Positions 31,476-43,616 of a stretch of 64,000 nt of DNA are shown here, piece by piece. Source of the stretch: Balanoglossus misakiensis (Eukaryota > Hemichordata); contig CM082593.2 in NCBI GenBank assembly GCA_040954595.2, positions 9,300,001 through 9,364,000 on the forward strand, in the 5' to 3' direction. The notes beneath the pieces are model-generated. The model searched no databases. It saw only the letters and a list, made by a program, of their open reading frames with translations, and was not told the origin of the DNA. Positions within the stretch are counted from its first letter, which is position 1. Every line of letters begins with the position of its first letter. Made by a program: the position numbers and the translations under genes.

Positions 31476-31666
31476 CTGTAAACCATTGCAAAGAGGAAAA
31501 GCATGTTGAACGTTGAGTAATACATGTAGATTTGTTTACTTTAAAAGTCATGTTGATTATTACAACAATTATACTTCTGAGTGAGAAGACATCGTTCGTA
31601 TGAACAAGCAGTAATGACAAAGTTGGGTACTCTATTACTCTTTACCGGAATGTGGTAGGACATCAC

Positions 31667-31837
31667 CTCGCCAAACCAATAACGCTATAAAGCTGACAAC
31701 TATATTCATGGTCTCTTGGTCGTAAAACCTCAACAGATGCCCACTGTCCTGCTCACATGCTCTTTTTGCTTCCAGCCACGTTGTTTCATAGTTGGAAAGT
31801 TTCAACTCATTTTCGATCAGGGATATAAGCTCTTGGG
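31667..31837 (-). CDS. C-type lectin-like domain, first part (exon)
   Basis: An acceptor TGCCATGTGTTTCAG precedes a 171-nt exon, phase 1 at both ends. It encodes NYETTWLEAKRACEQDSGHL and LRFYDQETMNIVV, the first alpha helices of the C-type lectin-like fold (W-x-E-A-x-x-x-C-x-x-x-x-G-x-L). The donor is GAG|GTGATG. It is in phase with the exon at 31331-31475. The signal-peptide exon was not found upstream. Confidence 0.65.
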
Positions 31838-32539
31838 CTGAAACACATGGCATTTACAAACATGATTAAGATCTTGTGTTGGCAGTACAGTTCTAAATCT
31901 GAACTAGAATGTGCACGTTAATTTAAAAACGTGTATTGTCTACATTAACTTCAAGTATTTGTAGTGTTGGCAACTGATGGTACATAGATTGAACGTATAT
32001 TCTGACATTTAATAACAGAATTCAAAACTGTTATGATTTGTGATCATTGTCACTTTCCTCGAAATGACATGTCTATGGCAAGATATTGAAGTTGTTAAAC
32101 ACTGCTACTCTTATACTGAGATTACCATCAGGAATACATTAAAGTGGAAAACATGAAAATTGTCTACAATACCGTTCACTGTCACCTCGGTATGTGAGAA
32201 AATTACCACGGATACAATACTAAAGTAGCACAGCCATCGATGTAGTTATCCCATTGTTGAGCGAATATAGTGACGTGTGTGACGTGGTATATCCACGCCT
32301 TTAAAACCGCTTCTCTCATGTGCGCACAAGATTATTCCATCATACAATAGGCGTCATGTTTTTTCGATCGACTTTATGTACAATTGCCTCTAGAGTACTA
32401 CATGTGTTGAATTTAACCCTTTCAAGCCCAGACCCCTCTATAGATGTCCAACCTTCCCATGGAAAACAACTGGTTTGGACTGGACTATAGTGGTGAAAGG
32501 GGTAAAAGAATAATCAACCTCTAATTTAAATAATCCCAT

Positions 32540-32890
32540 ATATGGTAAACAACGTGTGTCTAAGTCTTTTATTGATGTTTTTATTAGATATATTTTGGAA
32601 GAAGCATGCTTGTTTAATCGTCGGAAACCAAGAATGTAGTACTGAATTTAAAGGAATACAATACTTCTAATTTGTATATTCCCATATATAGACAAAGGGG
32701 TGTGTCCAAGTCTTTTATTGATGTTTTTATTAGATATATTTTGGAAGAAGCATGCTTGTTTAATCGTCGGAAACCAAGAATGTAGTACTGAATTTAAAGG
32801 AATACAATACTTCTAATTTGTATATTCCCATATATAGACAAAGGGGTGTGTCCAAGTCTTTTATTGATGTTGGCATTAGATATATCTTGG
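32540..32890. repeat. 146-bp tandem repeat, about 2.4 copies
   Basis: AAGTCTTTTATTGATGTT recurs at 32562, 32708 and 32854, exactly 146 bp apart. Copies 1 and 2 are nearly identical (TTGGAAGAAGCATGCTTGTT in both); copy 3 diverges after ~30 bp. No coding potential. Confidence 0.9.
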
Positions 32891-33058
32891 GAGACGTGTA
32901 AACTGCGGAAATGTCGAGCAAATCTCGTGACAATTGCAAGGGAGTGGATGGTTGTTAGTGAAGATACCAAACGCGAATGTGAGTTGTTCTGTGCACGCAC
33001 CAGATGGCTGATAGAATTCGCGTGCCGCACAGAAGAATAAAGCATCGAGTTTCGTAGC

Positions 33059-33450
33059 ATGTTTACGCCATCAGCACATTGTATCGAATTCAGGTACGAT
33101 GTAACGTTATCCTATACCACAATATCCCACCTAAGGCATACATGCAAAATTACTTCTGCTGCGGCGAGAGGTCTCAGAGAGGGAAAGTCTCACTATACAA
33201 TCCCACGACAGTCAAAACATAAAACTAAAAAAATTCGGTCTAAGTTTGATATCATTGTGTTGTACACTTTCTGTTCATTTTGTTTAAATGGGAGAGTTCC
33301 CGGAGACGAGGATGGTAACTGTACTTGTATAGCAAACAGAGGTAGAAGTACAGTGAATTATTGTTGTATTTCAACAAGATTGTTTCTGTATATCACTCGG
33401 TTTGAAATCCCTACAGTGTTTGGATCTGACCATTTTCCGTTGATATGTAA
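33059..33450 (+). pseudogene. LINE endonuclease C-terminal fragment
   Basis: The frame includes FDIIVLYTFCSFCLNGRVPG, DEDGNCTCIANRGRSTVNYC and TVFGSDHFPLICNL. The order LNGR...G...T...G.S.VDY...SDH.P matches the end of AP-type endonucleases of non-LTR retrotransposons; SDH carries the catalytic His. It is not the family at 37-41 kb, whose endonuclease differs. No RT follows in frame. Confidence 0.6.
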
Positions 33451-33454
33451 TCTT

Positions 33455-33610
33455 AAAGGGACAAAGTCCTCTCTCTTGCTGCCCTTTTCCATCAATTATG
33501 TTTGATACAAGATACCGTTTATGTTAATTGGCGTGATTTTTCACTCTCGTATCTACAAGTGGGATGGAAGTTGTCTGTGGTTGAGCGTTCATTCACTACA
33601 TATACACATG
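33455..33610. repeat. Rearranged copy of the dispersed GACTTTGTCCC repeat
   Basis: TTAAAGGGACAAAGTCCTCT starts the segment as the reverse complement of the end of the copy at 25410, while the following ACAAGTGGGATGGAAGTTGT is in the same orientation as at 25260. One part is therefore inverted relative to the other. Confidence 0.55.
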
Positions 33611-33651
33611 TACTTGGAGATAAATATTCTTAGCCTTATAGTTCAACCACA

Positions 33652-34956
33652 CAAAGAAGTATTTTTGTGATAAATTGCAACTGTCTGTAGCCTCTGGGAA
33701 GGACCACAAAAAATGGCAAGTCATCAATGAAATCTTGAACAAAAATTCAAAGGTTAATGCTCCACAAAAAATAAAAGATGACAAACACCCCGGGAATTTT
33801 GTTACTAAAAATTTTGATATAGCTGACGCCTTTAATTTTTTTTTGTCAACATTGGACAAAATCTAGCATCACAAATACATTGTAGCGCTATCTAGCATCA
33901 CAAATACATTGTAGCGCTAATTTCAATGATTGCCTTGGTATTCGTCATTTTCATTCTTTCTTTTTCCATCCTGTGCATTCTGGTGATATACTCAGAGAAA
34001 TTAATGTATTAGATCATTGTAAAGCTGCTGGTTTTGATGGTATTTATCCAAAACTTGTAAAGGAATCAGCTGATTATATTACAGAACCATTTGCTCATAT
34101 TGTTAATATTTCCTTGTCACAGGGTATTTTTCCAGAGAAACTGAAAATGGCAAGAGTAACACCAATTTTTAAAAAGGGTTGTGTTCATGATATAGGAAAT
34201 TACAAACCTATCTCTGTCTTGCCAATCTTTAGTAAGCTGTACGAGTCTATTGTAAATAAGCAACTGTGTTCTTTTTTTGAAAAATTTGATATTCCCACTA
34301 ACAGCCAATATGGATTTCGTAAGAAATTTAGTACCAAGTTAGCTTTAGCAGATCTCACAACTGAAAAAGCACATTGATAACGGTATCTTCATTGATTTTT
34401 AAAAGGCATTTGATACGATTAACCACACAATTTTGTTAGCTAAGCTATGCCACTATGGGATTAGGGGATCCACACTTAATTGGTTTAAGACTTATATAGA
34501 AGACCGACAACAGTATGTCAAGGTCAATAATTATACTTCAAAAGTGAAAAGGATCTCCTGTGGGATTCCACAGGGATCAATTCTAGGTCCACTTCTTTTT
34601 CTAGTATATATAAATGATATCTGCAGGTCCTCAGACTATTTTCAACTCAGGTTATTTGAAGATGATACCAATTTATTTTGTTCAGATAAGCAGGACAAAA
34701 TCGATCTTGCCACTCTGAATGTTTAGCTAACTAAAGTACAGACCTGGTGTAAGTCAAATAAACTTACTATTAATATTGACAAAACAAACTATGTTATTTT
34801 CAAAACAGCCCAGGCAAAATTTAATCCTGAGGGGGATTTATATGTCTCTGATTTACCAATACAAAATGTTTCGTCTGCTGTTTATCTTGGAGTTACTCTT
34901 GACTCATCATTATCCTGGAAGTCTCACATCAACATTATTTTTAAGAAGGTTAGCCA
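33652..34956 (+). pseudogene. LINE copy A (CR1/L2/jockey-type RT), truncated
   Basis: A reverse transcriptase with DHKKWQVINEILNKNSK, the palm block FDTINHTILLAKLCHYGIRG, and GIPQGSILGPLLFLVYINDI. The catalytic motif reads FEDD instead of FADD (codon GAA at 34658). It has a TAG at 34724-34726, a 29-bp tandem duplication at about 33866-33924 and several frameshifts. Both ends are truncated: the endonuclease is missing, and after AAGAAGGTTAGCC (34956) the sequence no longer matches copies B and C. Confidence 0.88.
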
Positions 34957-36160
34957 TGATCATACATGCGTTTTTCTTTAAAAATGTCCCTAACAGTAAT
35001 TTTCATCCTGACTTTCATTCTGACATAACAGTTATATGTTGAGATGACTGTCCATGATACGATGCAGGATGCAAAAATATCACACTGAAGCCATTTACAT
35101 ATGACAATTACCTGGAAATAAATATTCTAAGCTTAATAGTTCAACCTCACTTGCGTTATTTGTTTCATTTTTTCTCAAATTGGTTTAAATAAATGCATTA
35201 ACGGGCATTTATTTGAATCTGGTTCTTCTCTCAGAATTTTTGTTTTATGTTTCAACCACATCACACATTTTCTTGTTCTCCTGCCTGGAATTTATCCCAA
35301 AATGTCTATGAGTCAACAAGTCATGTTTACGTGTGTAGACCATTCTTACTATTAAGAAATGCATTCAAGTCCGGGCTTGAATGCATTTTTTGTCAACAAA
35401 AACACATGCTGGTAGAGTTGAGAAGACAAATACTAATCCTGATATAGGGAGCCGAACAAGAAACCATGGTTTACACACAGAACAATAAAACTGACAAAAT
35501 AGTCACAAGTTACAGATAGTTGTGCCAGTTTTATTATAGAGATTAATGACGGAAAATGCACTTTTGTCGAATAGAGTGTCTGTTTCATAGCCAGCGACTT
35601 ATGACAGTTACAAGGCCAACAAAGATGTTTTCCAGTTGCATGGAGAAGCTTCAATAAAGATTTAATAAACTAGCATCTCTGAAATCATGTACGCCTATTT
35701 TGGGACCTCTCTGTTAGCATATAGCGCAACTGCACATTAATTGACAGAGAAATATCCATGTGTGCACATATCGTGCACTTACTGTGTTGCGATAGGCTCT
35801 GGCTACCTGAGCCTTGAAATGCATCGTCGCCCGGGCCGGTTGCGTGTTATACTCGAAATAACCATTTGCTAATTTCTAACAGCAATTACTTTTCTTGTAG
35901 ATGTTCACTTAGTAAATACAGTTTAATTTTTCGTGTAATACATATACATTATTCTCTATTTAGGTATGTGGTGTTTAACAGTAAGATGATAAGATTTCTT
36001 GGGCGATGGCTAAAGTATCTTCGTCCTGTTCTTTCTTCCATTGACATTACAAATAACTTGCTGCAAGTTTATACATATGATATCCATAAGTCATGTGTCA
36101 AAATATTCTTTCCCACTTTACATGTGCACAAGTTTTCACTGTGTGAAATGTTCCGTATCC
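34957..36160. other. Non-coding stretch
   Basis: No gene or repeat could be supported beyond short AT-rich frames. An ATTCAAG-TCCGGG-CTTGAAT palindrome lies at about 35364-35382. Confidence 0.4.
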
Positions 36161-36164
36161 ATCG

Positions 36165-36410
36165 AGTTACAACAGAATCCATTTTGATGGATTCTTACAA
36201 TATACAATGGAATCCACAGAGAATCCTTCGATATCCTCTAGATGGTATCCAGCATAAGAATATACAATGGATTCTCACAGTATCCACAAATCTTTGGTAT
36301 TTGAGAATACATTTCAGAATCCTTTGTGGATACCGCTGGATACTGTTACCACAATGCATTGCGGTATTACTGTCTAACAGTAAGAGCGAGAATCCATCAT
36401 TCAAACCATT
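36165..36410. repeat. Cluster of AGAATCC / GGATTCT heptamers
   Basis: About ten AGAATCC, GAATCC or GGATTCT motifs in alternating orientation within 240 bp (for example CAGAATCCATTTTGATGGATTCT and GGATTCTCACAGTATCCAC). A second cluster of the same type is at 42535-42765. The open frames over it are by-products. Confidence 0.6.
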
Positions 36411-36788
36411 GGATTCTGTTGCCGTTATGCATTTTGGGTTTCAAAGGCGAAGTTGAGCATAGCAACATGGAAGGGTCACCAACAAAATTTTAAAAATCTT
36501 AAAAGTTTGAAACATTGTATTTTTCACATAGCTGACTAATTACTCGGGCTTCATGCTAATGGTTGCGATGTCTAAGCTAAAGTGGACGTTCAGCACTAAT
36601 ATGCAATTTGAACTGAGATTAAGCCATGATTTCTCTCTAAGTAGTAATTGATTTAAACATTTAAATTCTCTGTGCTCTTGGTTCAGTCCTGGACTCTACC
36701 GCTTTGGTGTGTTACAACGCATATTGTTTAATTTTGTATGCTTGGTCGAGAAATGCACAATAGCTTGGTTAAATTGAGAGGTTCGTAG

Positions 36789-37271
36789 GTGTATCTTGAA
36801 ATAAGAGGCATACCAGAATTGCCAAATGAAAATACTGATACAGTAGCCCTGAAAGTCATCCAACTCATAGAAAAAGACATAACCAGTTCAGATATTGACG
36901 TGTCACATCGAATCAAGAAACGTCAAGCACTCGGCAATGAACACATTGACCACGGTACCAATACCCGGTTTCCTGCCGCAATCATTGTGCGTTTCACCAG
37001 AAGAAAAATTCGTGACGCGGTCTACAAGCAACGCAAAAATATGTCTCGCTTCAAAACATCGGACATTGGCTACCAAGTAGAAAACAAGATATACATCAAC
37101 GAAAATCTGACACCAGGACGAAGATCTTTATTCACAAAGGTAAATGCCAGAAGAAAAGAATATGGATGGAAATACTTGTGGACGCAATACGGAAAAATCC
37201 TGACAAAGAAAGTCGACGGGTCACCAACTGTCTACATTCCGAATGAGGAAAGTCTCGCCAAAATCTGCTAG
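36789..37271 (+). pseudogene. LINE copy B, ORF1 (L1-ORF1p-like, N-truncated)
   Basis: The frame contains LEIRGIPELPNENTD, DIDVSHRIKKRQA, AAIIVRFTRRKIRD, then IYINENLTPGRRSLFTKVNA and YLWTQYGKIL. This pattern (RRM-like domain, then INE-LT and W-x-x-x-GKI C-terminal domain) is that of L1-type ORF1 RNA-binding proteins, which coat LINE RNA. The N-terminal coiled coil is missing. It is followed 67 bp later by the endonuclease frame, giving the expected ORF1-ORF2 order. Confidence 0.75.
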
Positions 37272-37338
37272 GCGTCCTTTAACTACTACATCATAGTGTA
37301 CAAGCAAACTCATCATCGGCGAAACCACAGACCACTTC

Positions 37339-38028
37339 TTGCAAAGTAACTATAATTGTAAGTCTTATACTTTGGACGAATTTAATGCAAACGATTCCCT
37401 TCTGACTCTGCAGTCATTTTCAACTCTTCATTTGAATATTAGATCGATCAGACGTCACTTTGATGACTTGTCAGTTGTTCTGTCGCTATTGAAATGCAAA
37501 TTTTCTGTCATTGCCCTCAGTGAAACATGGCTAGACCCAGGTGTTGATGCATCATTATATAACCTCCCTTCATACAACTTTGTTCATAAATGTAGAGCTG
37601 TTTCCAGAGGAGGAGGTGTTGGTCTCTATTTACACGAGTCGTTATCATACTCTATAATAGACTCAGTTGTTCTCCAACATTGCGAATGTCTTTTTGTTGA
37701 AATCCTACTTGAAAAAAGCAAGGTCATCATAGGTGTCATATATCGCAGACCAAATACACCTACTCAGGAATTTTTAACCAGTTTATCAGATTGTCTTGAT
37801 AATCTACGCATTACCAACAAAAAATGCGTTTTACTAGGGGATTTCAATATAAATATAGATGGCGATAACACTGTCTTTAATGAATATATCACTACTCTTA
37901 GTGGTAATAATTTTTATCAAATCATGGATGTACCGACCAGAATAACTACTCACACCTCCACATTAATAGATCATTGTCATGTAAATTTTCGTGACCAGTT
38001 CATTGAAAGTGAGACAGTATACACATGA
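37339..38028 (+). pseudogene. LINE copy B, ORF2 endonuclease part
   Basis: AP-type endonuclease: STLHLNIRSIRRHFDDL, VIALSETWLD (catalytic Glu), GGGVGLYLHESLSY, IIGVIYRRPNTPTQEFL, LLGDFNINI (GDFN motif) and STLIDHCHVNF. It is interrupted at about 38029 by a ~1-kb insert. The terminal SDH motif and the RT resume at about 39041, so this copy was cut by the insertion. Confidence 0.85.
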
Positions 38029-39041
38029 TGATTGACAATGAGGGCAACAGTTAAATAATAACACATGTTAGCGAGGGCAATATCATGATCTTTGGCCTGC
38101 ACGAGGGATGGTGATCTCTGACCATAATATTGATGATGCCCGAGCCGCAGGCGAGGGTATCATCAATATTATGGTCAGAGATCACCAGCCCGAGGGCAGG
38201 CCAAAGATCATGATATTGCCCGAGCATGACATGTGTTATTAATTTTATTATACCGAACATTTGACTATACATACAGCCTAGAGGGTTGCGTCCATGTCGT
38301 ACATTGCAGGTTGCAGCGAACTAAAATATCTCGCCATACCTACTTCGAACTCAGATAATCTTGACGAAACCGCGCTGTTGGTTGCGACTTTGGTGTATTT
38401 ACTGCCCGTTTGCGGTAAAATATCGTCCAGTTGAACAGGTGGTAATCCTGTGTGTCGCTTTGAAGCCATATATGCGGGAGTTGACTGATCATTCAGAAGA
38501 AAGGAACTGCGGTCGAGCATATTTTATATTTTACACTCCGTAAAGGAAGCCATTGAACGACAGTTTGTTATGCGCAGAAAAGATGCGTAGAACCTAAAAC
38601 CTGTTCTCAGCCTGCAATATTCTCTCAGCGCGCGCGTATCCCCGGCCCGTAGCCCCTACCTACGGGCCATAGACTCTGTCAACCATGTAATATCACGTTC
38701 TTTTCTATGTCACGTGGTACGGTCTCAGCCAATCAATAGTACGGAATACAGAGTGAGGTATAATAATGTATTTTGATGACCGAGGTGCTGCTAGTCACAA
38801 CTAAAACAGTCTTGTTTTCCCGAGGGCATAGCCCGAGGGAAACAGACTGTTTTGGTGTGACTGGCAGTCCCGAGGTCATTAAAAATACACTGTTGCCCGA
38901 ATATGTCAGTCATCATGTGTTTTATAACACACCAAACCGATCGAACTGATGCCCTAGGCAACAGTTCGAAATGACTAATGTCACGTGACGTCGTATTGAC
39001 GAATCACGATCGAGGGTTCGCTGCATGGTGTGTTATAATAC
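38029..39041. mobile_element. ~1-kb insert of three hairpin elements inside LINE copy B
   Basis: The insert separates endonuclease text ending SETVYT from text beginning DISDHYPIF. It contains three palindromes: 38057-38240 (AATAACACATG...CATGTGTTATT), 38770-38888 (GTATTTTGATGACCGAGG mirrored) and 38920-39041 (TTTATAACACACC...GGTGTGTTATAATA). ACACATGATGATTGACA near 38025 is also mirrored by TGTCAGTCATCATGTGT near 38904-38920. CCCGAGG or GCGAGGG recurs at the turns. Target duplication and exact borders are unclear. No protein is seen. Confidence 0.6.
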
Positions 39042-41281
39042 AGACTGATATAAGTGACCATTATCCCATCTTTGCCATCTTTAAGGATTTACGCCATGTA
39101 TTCAATGTTGAAACAACTGATTTCAAGTGTGATTTTTCTTCATTTGATCCAGTTTCTTATAAAATTGACTTTGCAAATATTTCTTGGCAGGATGTTTACG
39201 ACTCTAATGATCCGAATGTTGCCTATAATACCTTTTACAAATTGTTTCATGATATGGCAACAAGACACGTGCCAGTCAAACGGTGTTCAAACCAGCGTAA
39301 GCGCTCACGGAAACCATGCATCACAAAAGGACTTCTGGTCTCAATTAAAAACAAGCATAAGATGTTCTCCAAAACAAAACGCCATTCTGCAAGCTCATCT
39401 ATTCATCAAGAGTACAAACTTTATCGCAACCTGTTAACAAAGCTGATGCGACGAGCAAAAAAGAAGTATTTTTGTGATAAATTGCAACTGTCTGTAGCCT
39501 CTGGGAAGGACCACAAAAAATGGCAAGTCATCAATGAAATCCTGAACAAAAATTCAAAGGTTAATGCTCCACAAAAAATAAAAGATGACAAAAACCCTGG
39601 GAATTTTGTTACTAAAAATATTGATATAGCTGACGCTTTTAATTCTTTTTTTGTCAACATTGGACAAAATCTAGCATCACAAATACATTGTAGCACTAAT
39701 TTCAATGATTACCTTGGTATTCGTCATTTTAATTCGTTCTTTTTCCATCCTGTGCATTCTGGTGATATACTCAGAGAAATTAATTTATTAGACCATTGTA
39801 AAGCTGCTGGTTTTGATGAAATATATCCAAAACTTGTAAAGGAAGCAGCTGATTATATTACAGAACCATTTGCTCATATTGTTAATATTTCCTTGCCACA
39901 GGGTATTTTTCCAGAGAAACTGAAAATGGCAAGAGTAACACCAATTTTTAAAAAGGGTTGTGTTCATGAAATAGGAAATTACAGACCTATCTCTGTCTTG
40001 CCAATCTTTAGTAAGCTGTATGAGTCTATTGTAAATAAGCAACTGTGTTCTTTTTTCGAAAAATTTTATATTCTCACTAACAGCCAATATGGATTTCGTT
40101 AGAAATATAGTACTAAGTTAGCTTTAGCAGATCTCACAACTGAAATATCAAAGCACATTGATAACGGTCTTGTTACCTTTGGTATCTTTATTGATTTTAA
40201 AAAGGCATTTGATACGATTAACCACACAATTTTGTTAGCTAAGCTATGCCACTATGGGATTAGGGGATCCACACTTAATTGGTTTAAGATTTATATAGAA
40301 GACCGACAACAGTATGTCAAGGTCAATAATTATACTTCAAAAATGAAAAGGATCTCCTGTGGGATTCCACAGGGATCAATTCTAGGTCCACTTCTTTTTC
40401 TAGTATATATAAATGATATCTGCAGGTCCTCAGACTATTTTCAATTCAGGTTATTTGAAGATGATACCAATTTATTTTGTTCAGATAAGCAGGACAAAAT
40501 CGATCTTGCCACTCTGAATGTTTAGCTAACTAAAGTACAGACCTGGTGTAAGTCAAATAAACTTACTAATAATATTGACAAAACAAACTATGTTATTTTC
40601 AAAACAGCCCAGGCAAAATTTAATCCTGAGGGGGATTTATATGTCTCTGATTTACCAATACAAAATGTTTCATCTGCTGTTTATCTTGGAGTTACTCTTG
40701 ACTCATCATTATCCTGGAAGTCTCACATTAACATTATTTTTAAGAAGGTTAGCCAAAAAATCGGTATTATTTCATATGTACGCCATTATCTCCCTAAGTC
40801 TATAATTTTATTATTATACAATTGTCTTATCCTTCCCCATATAATGTATTGTAGCGAAATATGGGGAAATGCGTATAAAACCTATTTAGATTGTATTTTC
40901 AAATTGCAAAAGAGACTTGTAAGACTTATAACATTTTCTAGCCCCAATACACATAGTGCACCACTTTTTCAGCAACTTGGAATTCTTAATGTTTACAAAC
41001 TCTGTAAATTTCAAACTTGTGTTTTTGCGTATGATCTAAAGGCAGGGCATTACGCCCACTCACTAGATCGCTATGCTTCATTTGTATCACACAAATATTT
41101 AACAAGATTTGCCTCTACTGATAAGTTTACGCTTCCCAAAGTAAAACTTACTTCATCTCAAAATAATTTATACTATTCTATTGCCAAGCATTGGAATGAA
41201 ATTCCTACACAAATAAAATCAATTCAATCAAGGAATTTATTTAAAAGCTCTCTGAAAATGTATCTGTTGAGCATAGATTAA
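39042..41281 (+). pseudogene. LINE copy B, end of endonuclease and reverse transcriptase
   Basis: SDHYPIFAIFK closes the endonuclease. RT follows with KKWQVINEILNK, DHCKAAGFDEIYPKLVKE, GNYRPISVLPIFSKLYE, FIDFKKAFDTINHTIL, GIPQGSILGPLLFLVYINDI, and a FEDD motif where FADD is expected (GAA at 40457-40459). The C-terminal part continues to 41281 (RLVRLITFSSPNTHSAPL). In-frame TAGs at 40100-40102 and 40523-40525 kill the copy. The C-terminal 145 residues stay open. Confidence 0.9.
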
Positions 41282-41503
41282 TTTAACCTCTTTTATAAAC
41301 CTGTTTACTTTGTCACCGCGTTGTTTGACTACCAACTATTGTTTTGTGATATGAATTGGCAATTATATTAATTGTTTCAATGATTTGTATGTATTTAGGG
41401 CCAGGGACACGACTAGTTCCACTAGAACTACTTCCCTGGTCCGCACCAGTTATGTAAAATGCATCTTTCTGGTGAAATAAACTATCTATCATCATCATCA
41501 TCT
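41282..41503 (+). repeat. LINE copy B 3' UTR with hairpin and short-repeat tail
   Basis: The same ~215-bp UTR ends copy C at 45314-45535. It contains the stem CCAGGGA...TCCCTGG with an inner AGTTC/GAACT pair, and ends in GAAATAAACTATCTATCATCATCATC. A terminal hairpin plus microsatellite tail, without poly(A), is typical of CR1/L2-type elements, where it is recognised by the reverse transcriptase. Confidence 0.8.
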
Positions 41504-41870
41504 GTGGCACAACGCATCAAGTCGCACCAGCTCAGGACAGCCGTTCAATTATCCAATGCTTGCCAGGAGTTATAACAAGGTAATATATGTAACATTTTTT
41601 CCTGCTAAAGTATGCTCTAGCCTCAACTGGTTGAATGCTTGTGTGGTAAAACAACCGTCTCATCAGAAAAACAAAACAACTTTGAGGAATTTTCTGTTCT
41701 CTAGAACTTATCAGATTTACTTTACCAATGTAATACTGTGATCATAGAATTCTCGACCAGTTGTATCCGCCTGTCAAAAATGTATTGAAATGCATGAAGT
41801 GACTAGAGCCATGGAACATGAGACCTCCATCAGAACAAAAGTCAATTCCACATAAATGTAGTTCCAGGTG

Positions 41871-41952
41871 TAAAAGGCATGTCCAGTTGAAGGTGCTAAA
41901 AGGCATGTCCAGTTGGAGGTGCTAAAAGGCATGACCAGTTGGAGGTGCTAAA
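41871..41952. repeat. 26-bp tandem repeat, three copies
   Basis: AAAAGGCATGTCCAGTTGGA with GGTGCT, three times in a row with one or two substitutions. Confidence 0.85.
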
Positions 41953-42534
41953 GCATTGCATAATAACAAAAGGTAATCATTATGTATGTTTATTTGTTTC
42001 CCCACGGGAATGAGTCATCTGGAAGGAGTACAAACTCAAGCACAGAAGTTCATCCAAAGTCAGGAATTTATTATTGAAGCATTCAACTGTGAAAGTTCAA
42101 AAGCAGACAGGCGTTTGCCATCACCACAATTACAACTCAGAAACAATGGCCCCGGCCCGGAATACATTATGAATCAAGGAACCTAGTGTAACACGAACAT
42201 AATTGCAAACACAAACATATACATTTCTTAATAAAAAAGATAAAACATGAATTAAAATTACTACATCCCAAATAGGTCCCATTGTACTCCTAATCGAAAT
42301 AAAACAGTAAATGGAATAAAAGTTCTGAATTTACACATTCCGTGTCCAATGCAAAAGAGCATGACTAGAGCACGCTTGAACAAAATTCCGATCGTATATC
42401 TCAATTATTATAGTGGCTTTCTTTCTAAAACTAAAGGCAGCAAATATCGGTGATATTTAATGCCATTTTCTAGCTGCAAGGTCACATGGGAAATTTTGAG
42501 GGAATGGGCGTGACCCCACGATTATTACTCTCAT

Positions 42535-42765
42535 GCAGAATCCATCAAAATCAAGCAAAGATTTCTCTGGGAACTGTTACAGAGAATCCACTGAAATACT
42601 GTAAAGGATTCTATTGTGGATTCTGAAAGTGTTCCGTATTTTACAGAATCCACTATTGGATTATATGTGGATTCTCTGAGTATCCACGATGGATATCTCA
42701 GGATTCTACTGGATTCTGTAAGAATCCACGAAAGAATCCACAACAATCCTTGGTGGATTCAGGCT
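42535..42765. repeat. Second AGAATCC / GGATTCT cluster
   Basis: About fifteen AATCCAC, GAATCC, GGATTC or TGGATTCT motifs in both orientations within 230 bp, including TGGATTCTGTAAGAATCCA (a palindrome). Same character as 36165-36410. Confidence 0.6.
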
Positions 42766-43154
42766 ATTTCACACAGTGTTTGATGGTGTATTTAATATTA
42801 AGGCCCATTGAGGTGAATTTTGCACAGCAGTCTCCAGTCCAAAATACATAAATACATAAATGAACCTCTTATAACAATTGTCGTCATTTCCAGAACAGTG
42901 TTGCTTTTGATGTGAAATGTCAGTTGTTACAATTAAAAGTTCTCATTGAACATTGTGTTGGAATAAGTTGAGATAGGAATAAGCTTAACATAACACTGCT
43001 CTTAGTCAAAATTCGTCACCTTCCTAGCATGCAACATTGTGTCACCTACCTTGTCAAGTGATTTGAAGGTAAGACCACAATCAGATAAAAATGCAGAAAT
43101 TTGATAAAATAAAATGACCACAAGTTTGACAAATTTCATTACACTATCACGTTT

Positions 43155-43616
43155 TTAGGTCCCATTGGTATGTACCATGGGACCTTATGGGATTGATTGC
43201 GTCTGTATGTATGGATGGATGTATGGATGGATGTATGGATGTATGTATGTCTGTATGTCCGTCCACATCAACAACTTGAAAACCACAGCGCGTATGACCT
43301 TGATATTTGGTGTGTAGATGCAGGCAGGGCTGTAGATGGGAGTTTGTTCAAATGAAGTTGTCATTGCCAAAAATATGCAAATTAGCTGGGAAAATGTGAC
43401 AAAACTCGGTAACTCAACAACCACTGGTCATATTGATTTGAAAATTGATATGCATGTACCTTATATCAACCTCATACAGTCCTGTATGTTTTGAGCTAAT
43501 ATTATCGATTTCCTATTTTTTATGCATTTTTTTTTATTTTTCCATGTTATTCAATAAAAAGTCTTCATTTCTCAAAGTGATGGGCTTACTTCTTTGAAAT
43601 TTAGTATGAAGCTTCC
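43155..43616. repeat. Dispersed repeat hosting LINE copy C
   Basis: Starts with the near-palindrome GGTCCCATTGGTA/TACCATGGGACC, then (ATGGATGT)n (43210-43245), then text about AAATATGCAAATTAGCTGGG. Similar phrasing (TTTGCATATTTATTATTTTG, CATGTTCGTAGGGGTAACCT) continues on the far side of copy C at 45560-46250, so the LINE is inserted within one longer repeat. Confidence 0.5.

Noticed and set aside
34651-34665. FEDD as a novel functional RT catalytic motif
   Set aside because: The copies carrying it also have in-frame stops, and the sister copy C has normal FADD, so it is a dead-copy mutation.
35866-36456. 196-residue open frame as a host gene
   Set aside because: Its second half runs over the AGAATCC/GGATTCT cluster and no domain, splice or start evidence supports it.
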